The position numbers were made by a program, and so were the translations under genes. A model generated the notes under the pieces. It was not told where the DNA came from. It saw only the letters and a list, made by a program, of their open reading frames with translations, and did not search any database. A stretch of DNA of 64,000 bases from contig NZ_JACBJQ010000018.1 in NCBI RefSeq assembly GCF_013404075.1, positions 62,001 to 126,000 of the forward strand, in the 5' to 3' direction. Origin of the DNA: Mycolicibacterium vinylchloridicum (GTDB lineage Bacteria > Actinomycetota > Actinomycetes > Mycobacteriales > Mycobacteriaceae). This document shows positions 44,435-54,037 of the stretch, in pieces (the first letter of the stretch is position 1; every line of letters starts with the position of its first letter).

Positions 44435-45315
44435 TAAGCGCCGTTATTGGAACCGCCGGAATTGGCCCCGGGGATGTCGGTGATCGGAATGTTCGGCATC
44501 GGCTTGGGCGACGGGGTTGCCGGCAGCGCCGGGATATCGGCGGCCGGGATGTCGGCCAACATGTTGGCCGGCGGGCCGTTGTCCCGCGAGCCGTACATGC
44601 TGCCCGGCGCGCGCGGGCCCAGCATCTGCGTGACGGTGACCAGGTGGTAGCCGTTGGCCTTGAGCACCGGGATGAACTGCTCGACGAGATCGACGGTCGA
44701 CGAATAGGTGTCGTGGAAGAGCACCACCGACCCGGGCTTGATCTGCGTCATCAGCATGTAGCGGGTGGCGGCGGTGTTCGAGTCGTTCATCCAGTCGAAC
44801 GGGATCACATCCCACAGGATGGCGGCCAGCCCGTACTGGGCGGCCACCTTGTTGACGGCGTCATTGGTGAGCCCGCCGGCCGGCCGCCACAGCACCGGGG
44901 TCTGCCCGGTGGCGGCCTTGATCGCGTCGTTGGCCTTGCTGAACTGGGCAGGCACGTCCTCGGGCGGGATCGTCGTCATGTTCGGGTGTTCCCAGGTGTG
45001 GCTGCCGATCTCCATGCCGGCGTCGGCCACTCGCTTGGCACCGGCCGGGTTGGCGGCCACCTTGTTGCCGATCATGAAGAACGTCGCCTTGGCGTCCGCG
45101 TCGTTCAGGATGCCCAGAAGCCGGTCGGTGAACGGCGAGGGCCCGTCATCGAAGGTCAGCGCCACGCACTTGACCACCGAGCAGTCGACTGCGTCGGCCT
45201 TGGCCACCTTGACGTGCCCGGTGAATCCGCCGATGACGACGACGGCCACACCGGCGCAGACACCGACCGCGGTCCGCAGATAGGACCAGGACAGGCTGTC
45301 GGGTGGGCGCCGCAC
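44434..45315 (-). CDS. Polysaccharide (peptidoglycan) deacetylase, NodB domain (Rv1096-like)
   Basis: The product is 293 residues from the GTG at 45315, chosen because the following RRPPDSLSWSYLRT aligns with the start of Rv1096; an ATG at 45366 would add 17 residues. One N-terminal transmembrane helix/signal anchor (about 16-33) and a NodB domain: TFDDGP (catalytic Asp), SHTWEH (zinc His pair), RPAGG, and VLFHDTYSS. It removes N-acetyl groups from wall glycans on the outside of the membrane, giving lysozyme resistance. The C-terminus is Pro-rich (PATPSPKPMPNIPITDIPG). It is coupled to the antiporter gene. Confidence 0.88.
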   Translation of the reverse strand: MRRPPDSLSWSYLRTAVGVCAGVAVVVIGGFTGHVKVAKADAVDCSVVKCVALTFDDGPSPFTDRLLGILNDADAKATFFMIGNKVAANPAGAKRVADAGMEIGSHTWEHPNMTTIPPEDVPAQFSKANDAIKAATGQTPVLWRPAGGLTNDAVNKVAAQYGLAAILWDVIPFDWMNDSNTAATRYMLMTQIKPGSVVLFHDTYSSTVDLVEQFIPVLKANGYHLVTVTQMLGPRAPGSMYGSRDNGPPANMLADIPAADIPALPATPSPKPMPNIPITDIPGANSGGSNNGA

Positions 45316-45476
45316 CCGGCTGAGTTTACCGGCCACCGCTGGCCGGTCCCTGTACCCGCGTGGCACTGGGGGCTAGCACCACCGCCAGAAGAACCGCTAG
45401 CAGCATGGTGGCCGTAGGGCGCTGCGCGGAATGCTGAGGACACCGAAGGAATCCGGTTGCAGACAAGGAGCGGTTC

Positions 45477-46031
45477 ATGAGTTCGAAGGTTCACGACGAA
45501 TTGGTTCTCTCGCACGTGGTTGTCACCGCCGAGGTGCAGGCGCCGTTCGACCTCGTCGATATCGAGCAATGGCTGAAAACCCTTCCCACACACGAATATC
45601 AACGATGCGCCCCAGGCGATCACAAGGCGGCGGGATACACCGTCGACGACGACGGCACACCGATGTCGATCAACGTGGAGATGATCGGAACCGGCTTGGT
45701 GGTGCAACAGTATCGGTTCGAGATCGCGGGTCCGCACTACTGCAAAATGGTGTCGCTGTCCGATGTGCTGACCCCACTGGGTTGGACGTCCACGCAGGTC
45801 ATCTGGGAGCTGCAGATGGAACGTCTCGAGGGTGACCACTGCCGATACACCAACACCGTGACCTCACACCCCACCGATCATTTCCTGGACTTCATCGCCG
45901 AACACGGACAAACGTTCGCCGAGGCCGCCGCCGCCCGCCAGGACGCCTCGGGACGGCACTGTGAGATCGAGACGCCGCGGTATGCGCAGAGCATTGCCCG
46001 CTGGGCGAACGACCACGCCGCTGCCGCATAA
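45477..46031 (+). CDS. Hypothetical protein, possible SRPBCC-like fold
   Basis: The product is 184 residues. AAGGAG lies 8 bases before the ATG. It has no signal or membrane segment. The alternating hydrophobic pattern, YTVDDDGTPMSINVEMIGTG and the closing helical AQSIARWANDHAAA vaguely resemble START/SRPBCC lipid-binding proteins, but I do not recognise the family firmly. It is followed 28 bases later by an oxidoreductase on the same strand, suggesting a two-gene operon. Confidence 0.65.
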   Translation: MSSKVHDELVLSHVVVTAEVQAPFDLVDIEQWLKTLPTHEYQRCAPGDHKAAGYTVDDDGTPMSINVEMIGTGLVVQQYRFEIAGPHYCKMVSLSDVLTPLGWTSTQVIWELQMERLEGDHCRYTNTVTSHPTDHFLDFIAEHGQTFAEAAAARQDASGRHCEIETPRYAQSIARWANDHAAAA

Positions 46032-46059
46032 CCGCCAACCGTTCGTCAGGAGTATGGAC

Positions 46060-47061
46060 ATGCCTTCAGCAGTGTTGTTCGAGCACCCCGGGGATCCCGA
46101 CGTCCTGCAATGGCGCCCGGTGGATCCGTTGCGGCCGGGTGCGGATCAAGTGGTGATCGACATCGCGGCGGCCGGGGTCAACAACGCCGACCTGCTGCAG
46201 CGACGTGGACGATACCCGGTTCCTGCCGGTGCGCCCCGACCGCTGGGCTTGGAGTGTGCGGGCACCATCGCCGCCGTCGGACGCGATGTCACCGACTGGT
46301 CGCCTGGCGACGCGGTGTGCGCACTGCTCGACGGTGGCGGCTACGCCGACCAGGTAGCCGTGCGGGCCACCCAGGTGATGCCGGTCCCAGCCGGGCTGAG
46401 CATCGTCGAGGCCGCGGCCGTCCCGGAAGTGGCCTGCACGGTCTACTCCAACCTGGGCATGATTGCCGGACTCACCGCCGGCCAGACCGTACTGATCCAC
46501 GGCGCGGGCGGGGGAATCGGGACATTCGCCATCCAATGGGCCGCCGCGATCGGTGCGCATGTCATCACCACCGCGGGCAGCGATGCCAAGGCGCGGGCCG
46601 GCAGGGAACTCGGCGCGCGAGTTGCGATCAATTACCGCACTGAGGATTTCGTGACCGCCGCTCTGGCCGCCACCGGCGGTCGCGGTGTCGACGCGATCCT
46701 GGATGTGGTCGGCTCGGATTACCTGGCGCGAAACGTCGAATGCCTTGCCCCAGACGGACACCTGGTGATCATCGGTGGCTCCACGGAGCCGACCGTCCTG
46801 GATCTCGGCCTCCTGATGGCCAAGCGGGCCAGCATCACCGCCACGATGCTGCGGGCCCGTCCGGCCGATCAGAAAGCCGCGATAGTCGCCGGAGTGATCC
46901 GCGATGTGTTACCCCTGTTCGAAACGGGGGCCATCCGCGCGGTCGTAGACACCATCGTCCCACTGCCCGACGCCGCCCAGGCTCACCGCCTATTGGAGTC
47001 CAAGCAGACGGTCGGCAAAGTCATCCTCGACAACCGCATCACGGCAGGGCGCCGGGACTGA
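46060..47061 (+). CDS. Zinc-independent quinone oxidoreductase (MDR superfamily)
   Basis: The product is 333 residues. The start at 46060 is chosen because AGGAG is 7 bases upstream (an ATG 6 bases earlier is too close). It has the quinone reductase/PIG3-like N-terminus ([20 protein letters not shown]), lacks zinc ligands, and has the NADPH site [15 protein letters not shown] and the IIGGS loop. It would reduce quinones or enones with NADPH; the exact substrate is unknown. The 3' end overlaps the convergent phoH2 by 23 bases. Confidence 0.85.
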   Translation: MPSAVLFEHPGDPDVLQWRPVDPLRPGADQVVIDIAAAGVNNADLLQRRGRYPVPAGAPRPLGLECAGTIAAVGRDVTDWSPGDAVCALLDGGGYADQVAVRATQVMPVPAGLSIVEAAAVPEVACTVYSNLGMIAGLTAGQTVLIHGAGGGIGTFAIQWAAAIGAHVITTAGSDAKARAGRELGARVAINYRTEDFVTAALAATGGRGVDAILDVVGSDYLARNVECLAPDGHLVIIGGSTEPTVLDLGLLMAKRASITATMLRARPADQKAAIVAGVIRDVLPLFETGAIRAVVDTIVPLPDAAQAHRLLESKQTVGKVILDNRITAGRRD

Positions 47062-48358
47062 TCTCCTCGAGCATCTCGGTGACCAGTGCGGCGATCGGCG
47101 AGCGTTCGCTGCGCATCAAGGTGATGTGCGCGAACAGCGGGTGGCCCTTGAGCTTCTCGATGACCGCCGCGACGCCGTCATGGCGTCCGACCCGAAGGTT
47201 GTCACGCTGCGCGACATCGTGAGTCAGCACCACCCGAGATCCGCTGCCCAGCCGCGAGAGCACGGTCAGCAGCACGTTGCGCTCCAGCGACTGCGCCTCG
47301 TCGACGATCACGAACGAGTCGTGTAGCGAACGACCCCGGATGTGCGTCAGCGGCAACACCTCGAGCATCCCGCGGGAGAGCACCTCCTCCAGAACAGCCG
47401 GTGACGCCAGCCCCTCCAGGGTGTCGAAGACGGCCTGCGCCCAGGGGCCCATCTTGTCGCTCTCGCTGCCCGGCAGATAGCCCAGGTCCTGCCCGCCGAC
47501 CGCATAGAGCGGCCGGAACACCACGACCTTGCGCTGGGTGCGCCGCTCCAGGACCGCCTCGAGACCCGCGCACAGCGCCAGTGCCGACTTGCCGGTACCG
47601 GCCTTGCCGCCCAGCGACACGATGCCCACCGACTCGTCTTGCAGCAGATCAAGCGCGACGCGCTGTTCGGCGGACCTTCCCCGGAGGCCGAACACCTCGC
47701 GATCACCGCGAACCAGCTGAACCTTCTTATCCGCGTTTACCCGGCCCAGCGCGCTCTGGCTCGCGCCGAGAAGCCGAACACCGGTGTGGCACGGCAGATT
47801 ACGCGCATCCTCGAGATCGATCTCACCCTCGGAGAAGATCGTGTCGATATCCTCGCCCGCCACGTCGAGCTCGGTCATCCCCGTCCAGCCGGAAGTGATC
47901 ACATCCTGGGCGTGATACTCGTCAGCCAGCAGGCCGACCGCGCCGGCCTTCACCCGCAGCGGAATGTCCTTGCTGACCAACGTGACTCGCTTGCCCTCGG
48001 CCGCCAGGTTGGCTGCGACCGTCAGGATCCGGGTGTCGTTGCTCTCGGTGCGGAACCCGGACGGCAGCACCATCGGGTCGCTGTGGTTGAGCTCGACATT
48101 CAGTGTTCCGCCTTCTGTCCCAATGGGAATCGGCTGATCGAGACGACCGTGTTCCAGACGAAGATCGTCGAACAACCGCAGCGCCTGCCGGGCGAACCAA
48201 CCCAACTCGTGGTGGTGGCGTTTGGCTTCCAGTTCGCTGATGACCACGAGCGGTACCACCACTTCGTGTTCGGCGAACCGGGTGCACGCCCACGGGTCGG
48301 ACAACAGAACTGAGGTGTCGAGCACATACGTCCGAACGGGCGACTGCGAATCGGTCAC
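47039..48358 (-). CDS. phoH2: PhoH2: PIN-domain/PhoH ATPase RNase-helicase
   Basis: The product is 439 residues from GTG 48358, with AGGAG 6 bases upstream. An N-terminal PIN nuclease domain ([13 protein letters not shown] with catalytic Asp, later VISELE and NDTRILTVA) is fused to a PhoH ATPase with Walker [10 protein letters not shown] and Walker [12 protein letters not shown]. PhoH2 unwinds and cuts RNA in an ATP-dependent manner. In other mycobacteria a small antitoxin-like gene (phoAT) precedes it; a candidate ORF exists here (48375-48488). The start gives the length of Rv1095-type proteins. Confidence 0.93.
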   Translation of the reverse strand: MTDSQSPVRTYVLDTSVLLSDPWACTRFAEHEVVVPLVVISELEAKRHHHELGWFARQALRLFDDLRLEHGRLDQPIPIGTEGGTLNVELNHSDPMVLPSGFRTESNDTRILTVAANLAAEGKRVTLVSKDIPLRVKAGAVGLLADEYHAQDVITSGWTGMTELDVAGEDIDTIFSEGEIDLEDARNLPCHTGVRLLGASQSALGRVNADKKVQLVRGDREVFGLRGRSAEQRVALDLLQDESVGIVSLGGKAGTGKSALALCAGLEAVLERRTQRKVVVFRPLYAVGGQDLGYLPGSESDKMGPWAQAVFDTLEGLASPAVLEEVLSRGMLEVLPLTHIRGRSLHDSFVIVDEAQSLERNVLLTVLSRLGSGSRVVLTHDVAQRDNLRVGRHDGVAAVIEKLKGHPLFAHITLMRSERSPIAALVTEMLEEISPGALP

Positions 48359-48374
48359 TGGGCGCTCCTCAGGT

Positions 48375-48488
48375 TCACGCGGTCCCCGCAAACCTCTCGG
48401 CGGACACTGCGGCACCAGGACCGGGACCGGTCCTGTCGTAGTCGAAACGATAGGTGCCGCCCGGACAGCAGAGCATGTCGCTAGCCAT
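48375..48488 (-). CDS. Small ORF upstream of phoH2, possible PhoAT-type
   Basis: A 37-residue frame ([20 protein letters not shown], then [17 protein letters not shown]) ends 16 bases before phoH2. It contains a CC pair and a Tyr/Asp-rich middle, unlike a random GC-rich frame. Its position equals that reported for phoAT, the promoter/antitoxin partner of phoH2. No ribosome-binding site is clear; an internal ATG four codons on is another possible start. Coding status is unproven. Confidence 0.4.
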   Translation of the reverse strand: MASDMLCCPGGTYRFDYDRTGPGPGAAVSAERFAGTA

Positions 48489-48542
48489 CGACAGCGACGC
48501 TACTCCCGTCTGCGCCCGCGCGCCGATCGGCGCGCCGCCACG

Positions 48543-49370
48543 CTAGGAGCGAACGAACTTCTTCAGCACCGACTCGTCGCCGAGACCCCATGCCTCGATG
48601 CGATCGGAGACCACCTGCCGCGAGGCTTCGATGTCGAAGATCCCGGCCTTCGCGACGTTCTGCAGCTTGTCCTGGTACTCGACAATGTCGCCGCCGACGA
48701 CACCGAAACCGACCGCACGACGCGCGATCGAGTTGATCGTCGAATCGCGATGAGTTTGCAGGCAATGCGCAACGAGGTTGGCAAAGAACTCTTCGTGCCG
48801 CTCCTCATCGCGGGCGATCCGGCCGACCAGACCCTTGAGCGCCGGCTCGTCGACCTTGGCCTCGAGGTTGCGGGTGAACACGGCGTGCGCCCGCTCGTAG
48901 AGCGCCATGAACACCAGCGTCTCGATCTGGGTGAAGTGGTCGGCCCGGTACCCGCGCATGACGTGCGCGACGCGGACATCCTCGTTGGCGGTCGGGTCGA
49001 AGTTGCGGGTGACCACCAGGTAGTTCCGCAACGCGATCGCGTGCAGGTTCTCCTCGGCGGTCCAGCGGCCCATCCAGCGGCCCCACTTGTCCTCCAGGAC
49101 AAAGTGTTCGACCAGCTCGCGGTGATATCCGGCGAGGTTGTCCTTGGTGATCAGGAGGATCTCGAGCGCATCGACGACGTCGGCGGGCAGGGTCACCTGA
49201 GACGGGTCCCAGTCCTTGCCGCCGAGGAACGCGAAGTTCTCGCCTTGGTCGAACGGTACGTAGTCGTGGCCGTACCACTCGTCGGAGGTTTCCAGATAGC
49301 GAGCCAGATTGTCGGCGACAACTGGCTCGAGTTCGAGGGTCAGCGCATTCGCGACAGGTTTCTGTGCCAT
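48543..49370 (-). CDS. desA2: Acyl-ACP desaturase DesA2
   Basis: The product is 275 residues beginning MAQKPVANALTLELEPV, as in Rv1094; an ATG at 49388 is possible but would read through the palindrome. The ferritin-like diiron fold shows EENLH (Glu/His) and DEERHE (Glu/His), and YERAH. The first-helix ligand region, TEEALP in plant desaturases, reads TKDNLA, so a key Glu is absent, as in the M. tuberculosis DesA2. It acts in mycolic acid meromycolate desaturation. A palindrome 3 bases upstream of the start codon suggests control by a TetR-type regulator. Confidence 0.92.
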   Translation of the reverse strand: MAQKPVANALTLELEPVVADNLARYLETSDEWYGHDYVPFDQGENFAFLGGKDWDPSQVTLPADVVDALEILLITKDNLAGYHRELVEHFVLEDKWGRWMGRWTAEENLHAIALRNYLVVTRNFDPTANEDVRVAHVMRGYRADHFTQIETLVFMALYERAHAVFTRNLEAKVDEPALKGLVGRIARDEERHEEFFANLVAHCLQTHRDSTINSIARRAVGFGVVGGDIVEYQDKLQNVAKAGIFDIEASRQVVSDRIEAWGLGDESVLKKFVRS

Positions 49371-49372
49371 GC

Positions 49373-49385
49373 GGTTACAGTAACC
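49373..49385. promoter_or_regulatory. Palindrome before the desA2 start codon, possible MadR-type operator
   Basis: GGTTAC-A-GTAACC is a perfect inverted repeat with 6-base arms and a 1-base centre, located 3 bases upstream of the desA2 ATG. MadR, a TetR-type regulator, is reported to control desA1 and desA2 in mycobacteria through palindromic sites; I cannot confirm that this is its motif. An AT-rich TTTTACG element about 30 bases upstream could belong to the promoter. Confidence 0.55.
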
Positions 49386-49429
49386 CAATTCTGTGGGAAT
49401 CGTAAAATTCCACCGACGGCGAGTCGCGG

Positions 49430-50896
49430 CTACAGCGTGAGGCCCGGGTACAGCGGGTTGGCGTCCAGCAGCTCGGCGGAGGCGGCATGCACCCGATCGG
49501 CGGTGCCGTCGGCCAGCGTGTACTTGGCCTTGCTGGTCCCGTCGGCCTCGGTGTTGGACAGCACCTCGACCACCAGCTCGGCGACCCGGTCAAACTCGGC
49601 CGGACCGAACCCACGGGTGGTCAGCGCCGGGGTGCCGAACCGGATGCCGCTGGAGTACCAGGCGCCGTTGGGGTCGTTCGGGATCGAGTTGCGGTTGGTG
49701 ACGACGCCGGCGTCCAGCAACGCGGACTCGGCCTGCCGGCCGGTCAGCCCGAACGTCTGCACGTCGAGCAGCACCAGGTGGTTGTCGGTGCCGCCGGTGA
49801 CGAGCCGGGCCCCCCGCTTGAGCAGGCCCTCGGCGAAGGCCTTGGCGTTGTCGGCGACCCGCTGGGCGTAGGCCTGGAACGCCGGCTGGCGAGCCTCGGC
49901 CAGCGCGACGGCCTTGGCCGCCATGACGTGGCTCAGCGGACCGCCGAGCACCATCGGGCAGCCCTTGTCGACGGCAGGTGCGTACTCCTCGGTGGCCAGC
50001 ACCAGACCGCCACGCGGACCGCGCAGCGACTTGTGCGTGGTCGTGGTCGTGACGTGCGCGTGCGGCACCGGATCCTCGTCGCCGGTGAAGACCTTCCCGG
50101 CGACCAGGCCGGCGAAGTGCGCCATATCGACCATCAGGGTTGCGCCGACCTCGTCAGCGATCTCACGCATCTTGGCGAAGTTGACCCGGCGCGGGTAGGC
50201 CGAGTAACCGGCGACCAGGATCAGCGGCTTGAACTCACGGGCGGTGGCGCGGACGGCGTCGTAGTCGATCAACCCGGTTTCGGTGTCGGTGCCGTAGCTG
50301 CGCTGGTGGAACATCTTGCCGGAGATGTTCGGCCGGAAGCCGTGCGTGAGGTGACCACCGGTGTCCAGTGACATACCCAGCAGACGCTGGCTGCCCAACC
50401 GGGCGCGCAGCCGTTCCCACTCGGCCTCGGACAGGTCGTTGACGTTCTTGACGCCGAGGTCCTTCAGTGCCGGCGCCTCGATCCGGGTGGCCAGGATGGC
50501 CCAGAACGCGACCAGGTTGGCGTCGATGCCGGAGTGCGGCTGGGCGTAGGCGTAGGGGGCGCCGAACAGCTCGCGGGCATGCTCGGCGGCCAGCGCCTCG
50601 ACGGTGTCGACGTTCTGGCAGGCGGCATAGAAGCGGTGCCCGACGGTGCCCTCGGCGTACTTGTCGGAGAACCAGGTGCCCATGGTCAGCAGAACCGCCG
50701 GTGAGGCGTAGTTTTCGCTGGCGATCAGTTTGAGCGAATTCCGTTGGTCGTCAAGCTCTTTGCGGGTGGCCGCGGCGATCCGCGGCTCGACCGACTCGAT
50801 GACGTCAAGCGTCGCGCGGTAAGCCTCGCTGGCGGTGGCGGCATAGTCGGCGCCCGGGGCGGCGGCCGAAGGGGAAATCGTCGAGTCTGCGGTCAT
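49430..50896 (-). CDS. glyA: Serine hydroxymethyltransferase, long form
   Basis: The product is 488 residues; longer than the about 426-residue GlyA1 at the same position in M. tuberculosis. PLP-dependent: the Lys in [15 protein letters not shown] forms the Schiff base, and [20 protein letters not shown] and [11 protein letters not shown] are the SHMT motifs. The extra residues lie at the N-terminus and in an insert after about residue 138 ([20 protein letters not shown]), a form known from other actinobacteria. It makes glycine and methylene-THF from serine. It lies between the DUF885 gene and desA2. Confidence 0.93.
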   Translation of the reverse strand: MTADSTISPSAAAPGADYAATASEAYRATLDVIESVEPRIAAATRKELDDQRNSLKLIASENYASPAVLLTMGTWFSDKYAEGTVGHRFYAACQNVDTVEALAAEHARELFGAPYAYAQPHSGIDANLVAFWAILATRIEAPALKDLGVKNVNDLSEAEWERLRARLGSQRLLGMSLDTGGHLTHGFRPNISGKMFHQRSYGTDTETGLIDYDAVRATAREFKPLILVAGYSAYPRRVNFAKMREIADEVGATLMVDMAHFAGLVAGKVFTGDEDPVPHAHVTTTTTHKSLRGPRGGLVLATEEYAPAVDKGCPMVLGGPLSHVMAAKAVALAEARQPAFQAYAQRVADNAKAFAEGLLKRGARLVTGGTDNHLVLLDVQTFGLTGRQAESALLDAGVVTNRNSIPNDPNGAWYSSGIRFGTPALTTRGFGPAEFDRVAELVVEVLSNTEADGTSKAKYTLADGTADRVHAASAELLDANPLYPGLTL

Positions 50897-50919
50897 GCGC
50901 CCAGCCTATCCGCCGCTGT

Positions 50920-52137
50920 TCAGGCCGCGTCCACCCGCAGCGCCGACGGGATCAGCGGCTCGTCGAGCAGCCGCCCGAACCGGTCGGTCAGGCTCACCCC
51001 GGCGGGCCGGTCGTCAAGCCACGTCCGCAGCAGCCGGTACCCCTCGACGTAGGTGCTCGTGTAGGCCCGCCACAACGGCGAGGACAGAAACCGCAGCATC
51101 TGGCGGGCCCGGGTGTCGTCGACCAGCAACCAGCGCTGCAGGAACGCGACCACGTCGTCGGCGTCGCGGTGTTCGTCGTGCAGCATCAGTGCCGCGTCCT
51201 GGCGCACGTCAGCGAGCGCCGCCGTCGCCTCGGCCAGAGCCTCGGCGCGCTCGCCGTCGAACCGCAGCCCCAGATCGGCGTAGATCTCGGCTGCCCAGCG
51301 TCCCCAGCCGGGCCCAACGGCAGCATGCAGCGCCAGATCGGCCAGCCCCTCGGCCATCAGGCACTGCGGGGTGTTGACCAGAAAGATCGTCTGCTCCTGC
51401 TGGTCGCGACCGGCCACCAAGCCGGCCTCCTTGCGGCAGTGCTCGGTGTGATGGCCGGGGTAAGACTCGTGGGCCACCAAGCGCGGCAGGTTCGCCATCT
51501 GCTGCTTGAGATCGGCGTTGACCGCGACCGTCGAGCGGTAGTTGCCCTCGTAGTAGTTGAACCCCGACCACGGCTTGTCGGTGACCACCTCGTAGACGAT
51601 GGTCTCGGTATCGGGCAGTGGGTACGTCGCGCGAACGGTGTCGCGCAGCGCGCTGGAGAACGCGTGCATGCACTCCTCGAGGCGGTCGGGCGGGATCTCG
51701 TCGGCACGGCGGTGGGCCTCCATCCGCTCGACCAAACTGCCGCTGCCGGTGAGCACCTCGTCGATGCGCGCGTGGGCGGCGCGGTAGCGCTCGGGGTCGC
51801 CGCGGCTGATCTCGACGTCGAAGTAGTTGCGCACCTCGTCGACGAAGCCGACCTGCTCGCCGGCGAACTTGCGCGCCGAGAACGCCAGCGCCCGCAGGTG
51901 TGCGCCGATGAAATCGGCACGCTGGTCGGTGAAGCCGGCCTCACGCGGCACCTGCGGCAGCTCAGCGAGCAGCCGGTCGGCTTGGCGGGCCAGTTCGGCG
52001 GGCTCGGGAGCGGGTTCGTCGGCCACCGCGCGGCGCAGTTCGGGGTCGCCGGTGAAGGAGTCGACGTAGCCCTCCTCGATGCGGTCGAAGCGCAATCCGA
52101 GGGTCAGGTAGTCGCGGATGAGGGTGCCGGGCTGCAT
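50920..52137 (-). CDS. DUF885 metallopeptidase-like protein
   Basis: About 405 residues from the ATG at 52137; the frame is open upstream but overlaps divergent coaA. The zinc-type motif HESYPGHH is the DUF885 signature; the rest is all-helical ([16 protein letters not shown] and others). Family members are presumed metal-dependent carboxypeptidases. No signal peptide. It is 23 bases upstream of glyA in the same direction, suggesting co-transcription. Confidence 0.85.
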   Translation of the reverse strand: MQPGTLIRDYLTLGLRFDRIEEGYVDSFTGDPELRRAVADEPAPEPAELARQADRLLAELPQVPREAGFTDQRADFIGAHLRALAFSARKFAGEQVGFVDEVRNYFDVEISRGDPERYRAAHARIDEVLTGSGSLVERMEAHRRADEIPPDRLEECMHAFSSALRDTVRATYPLPDTETIVYEVVTDKPWSGFNYYEGNYRSTVAVNADLKQQMANLPRLVAHESYPGHHTEHCRKEAGLVAGRDQQEQTIFLVNTPQCLMAEGLADLALHAAVGPGWGRWAAEIYADLGLRFDGERAEALAEATAALADVRQDAALMLHDEHRDADDVVAFLQRWLLVDDTRARQMLRFLSSPLWRAYTSTYVEGYRLLRTWLDDRPAGVSLTDRFGRLLDEPLIPSALRVDAA

Positions 52138-52167
52138 GTGAACCAAGCTAACTGCAAGACTGGCACG

Positions 52168-53106
52168 ATGGCGCGGCTGAGTGAACCCAGCCCTTACGTC
52201 GAGTTCGACCGGAGTCAATGGCGTGCACTGCGCATGTCGACCCCGTTGAAGTTGACGGAGGACGAGCTGGTTGGGCTGCGCGGTCTGGGCGAACAGGTCG
52301 ATCTGCTGGAAGTCGAAGAGGTCTACCTGCCGCTGGCCCGGTTGATCCACCTGCAGGTGGCCGCGCGGCAGCGACTGTTCGCGGCCACGTCGGAGTTCCT
52401 CGGTGAACCGCAGCAGAGTCCGGACCGGCCGGTGCCGTTCATCATCGGCGTCGCGGGCAGCGTGGCCGTCGGGAAATCCACCACCGCGCGTGTACTGCAG
52501 GCGCTGCTGGCCCGCTGGGAGCATCACCCCCGCGTCGACCTGGTCACCACCGACGGCTTCCTCTACCCCAACGCCGAGTTGACCCGTCGAAACCTCATGC
52601 ACCGCAAGGGTTTTCCGGAGAGCTACAACCGCCGCGCGCTGATGCGGTTCGTGACCACGGTGAAGTCCGGCGCCGACCAGGTGTGCGCCCCGGTCTACTC
52701 ACACCTGATCTACGACATCGTCCCCGGCGAGAAACACGTCGTCACCCACCCCGACATCCTCATCCTGGAGGGACTCAACGTCCTGCAGACCGGTCCGACG
52801 CTGATGGTGTCGGACCTGTTCGACTTCTCGGTGTACGTCGACGCCCGCATCGAGGACATCGAGCAGTGGTACGTCGACCGGTTCCTGGCGATGCGGGCGG
52901 GCGCGTTCGCGAACCCGGCCTCGCACTTCCACCACTACGCGGGCCTGACCGACACTCAGGCGGTCGCGGCCGCCCGCGATATCTGGAGTTCCATCAACCG
53001 GCCCAACCTGATCGAGAACATCCTGCCGACCCGGCCGCGGGCGACGCTGGTGCTGCGCAAGGACGCCGACCACGCGATCAATCGGCTGCGGTTGCGCAAG
53101 CTCTAG
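52168..53106 (+). CDS. coaA: Type I pantothenate kinase
   Basis: The product is 312 residues, the same length as M. tuberculosis CoaA. P-loop [12 protein letters not shown], then [24 protein letters not shown] and [11 protein letters not shown]: full PanK-I. First and regulated step of coenzyme A synthesis, using ATP and pantothenate. It starts 30 bases from the divergent DUF885 gene; no clear Shine-Dalgarno precedes the ATG. The 3' end overlaps a convergent small gene by 4 bases. Confidence 0.95.
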   Translation: MARLSEPSPYVEFDRSQWRALRMSTPLKLTEDELVGLRGLGEQVDLLEVEEVYLPLARLIHLQVAARQRLFAATSEFLGEPQQSPDRPVPFIIGVAGSVAVGKSTTARVLQALLARWEHHPRVDLVTTDGFLYPNAELTRRNLMHRKGFPESYNRRALMRFVTTVKSGADQVCAPVYSHLIYDIVPGEKHVVTHPDILILEGLNVLQTGPTLMVSDLFDFSVYVDARIEDIEQWYVDRFLAMRAGAFANPASHFHHYAGLTDTQAVAAARDIWSSINRPNLIENILPTRPRATLVLRKDADHAINRLRLRKL

Positions 53107-53525
53107 TTGGTCGGTACGCCCGTCAGCGGGTTGAGCCGCAGCACCGGCATCGGGAACGAGAACTCCGCGTCCACCGCATCGGGGTGATCGTAGAGACCGA
53201 TCGTGTAGACCCCCGCGGTGTAGATCGTCATCGGCAGGTGATGGGCGAAGACCCGGAACTTCACCGGCACGCCGGGGTTGTCCGGCCATTGCCAGGCGAA
53301 CTCCAGCAGGCCGACCCGCTCCCCCTCCGGCGACTTCGCGACGATGAAGCGGCGTGGCTCGTAGTCGCTGCCCCCGCCGGTGTACAGCGCCAGCACCAGC
53401 GGGACGGTGATCTGCGCCGGAAGATTCTCGACGTAGCAACTCGTCATCGGAAAGCCCTCAGCGGTCACCCCACCGGCGTCTTCCAGGACCGCCTTGCGCG
53501 CAGCGGCGAACGCTAGGACATGCAT
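53103..53525 (-). CDS. Hypothetical protein, about 140 residues
   Basis: About 140 residues from the ATG at 53525 ([20 protein letters not shown]). No signal or membrane segment. A beta-rich pattern follows, such as [32 protein letters not shown] and [13 protein letters not shown], suggesting a compact beta-sandwich. Family not recognised. It is the last in a run of five minus-strand genes that begins with the short Z-prenyl synthase, 10 bases from the preceding membrane-protein gene. Confidence 0.6.
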   Translation of the reverse strand: MHVLAFAAARKAVLEDAGGVTAEGFPMTSCYVENLPAQITVPLVLALYTGGGSDYEPRRFIVAKSPEGERVGLLEFAWQWPDNPGVPVKFRVFAHHLPMTIYTAGVYTIGLYDHPDAVDAEFSFPMPVLRLNPLTGVPTN

Positions 53526-53535
53526 GGCCGCAACC

Positions 53536-53934
53536 CTATTTGATGCGACGCACCCCGAGGTACTGCAGGTCGGCGAACACCAGCGTGTACACGCCACTCG
53601 CCAGCGTCAGGACCACACCCGCGGTGGTGAGGTCGACGTCGAGAACGACCAGCACGGCCGCGACGGTGAAGATCAGGTTGGCGACCATGGTGGCGATGCC
53701 CGCGGTCCGCACCCGCTGCAGCCCGGCGGCCAGGAACACCACGATCCCGTAGACGACGAAGCCCGCGCCGACGGCGTATTCGGCCGCCTTGGGAATCCCG
53801 GTGAATCCGGACAGCGGACCCGCCGCGGCCATCAGAGCGATACCGGCCAGGCCGGACAGCACGGCGTCGGCCCGCATGGCCAGTCGCAACAGCGAGTCGG
53901 TGGACGTGGTGGATGTGGAGGACAGAGCGGTCAT
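53536..53934 (-). CDS. Four-helix integral membrane protein, paralogue B
   Basis: The product is 132 residues with four predicted transmembrane helices. The start at 53934 is supported by AAAGGAA 7 bases upstream. It shares TDSLLRLAMRADAVLSGLAG near the N-terminus and LQYLGVRR at the C-terminus with the gene just upstream, so the two arose by tandem duplication. Function unknown; size and layout resemble small DoxX-like or SPW-type proteins. Confidence 0.7.
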   Translation of the reverse strand: MTALSSTSTTSTDSLLRLAMRADAVLSGLAGIALMAAAGPLSGFTGIPKAAEYAVGAGFVVYGIVVFLAAGLQRVRTAGIATMVANLIFTVAAVLVVLDVDLTTAGVVLTLASGVYTLVFADLQYLGVRRIK

Positions 53935-54037
53935 GATGGTTCCTTTCGTTGGAGTGTCGTGGTGAACGTCGAAGTGCCGGTGCGGGGCGGCTCGCCGTAA
54001 CCTCTTGCGGCGGCGCCCCACACCGGCGGGGCGGGAA

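Noticed and set aside
45367-45476. A 26-codon minus-strand frame starting MLLAVLLAVVLAP upstream of the deacetylase.
   Set aside because: Signal-like by composition only; too short, no ribosome-binding site, and overlaps the alternative deacetylase N-terminus.
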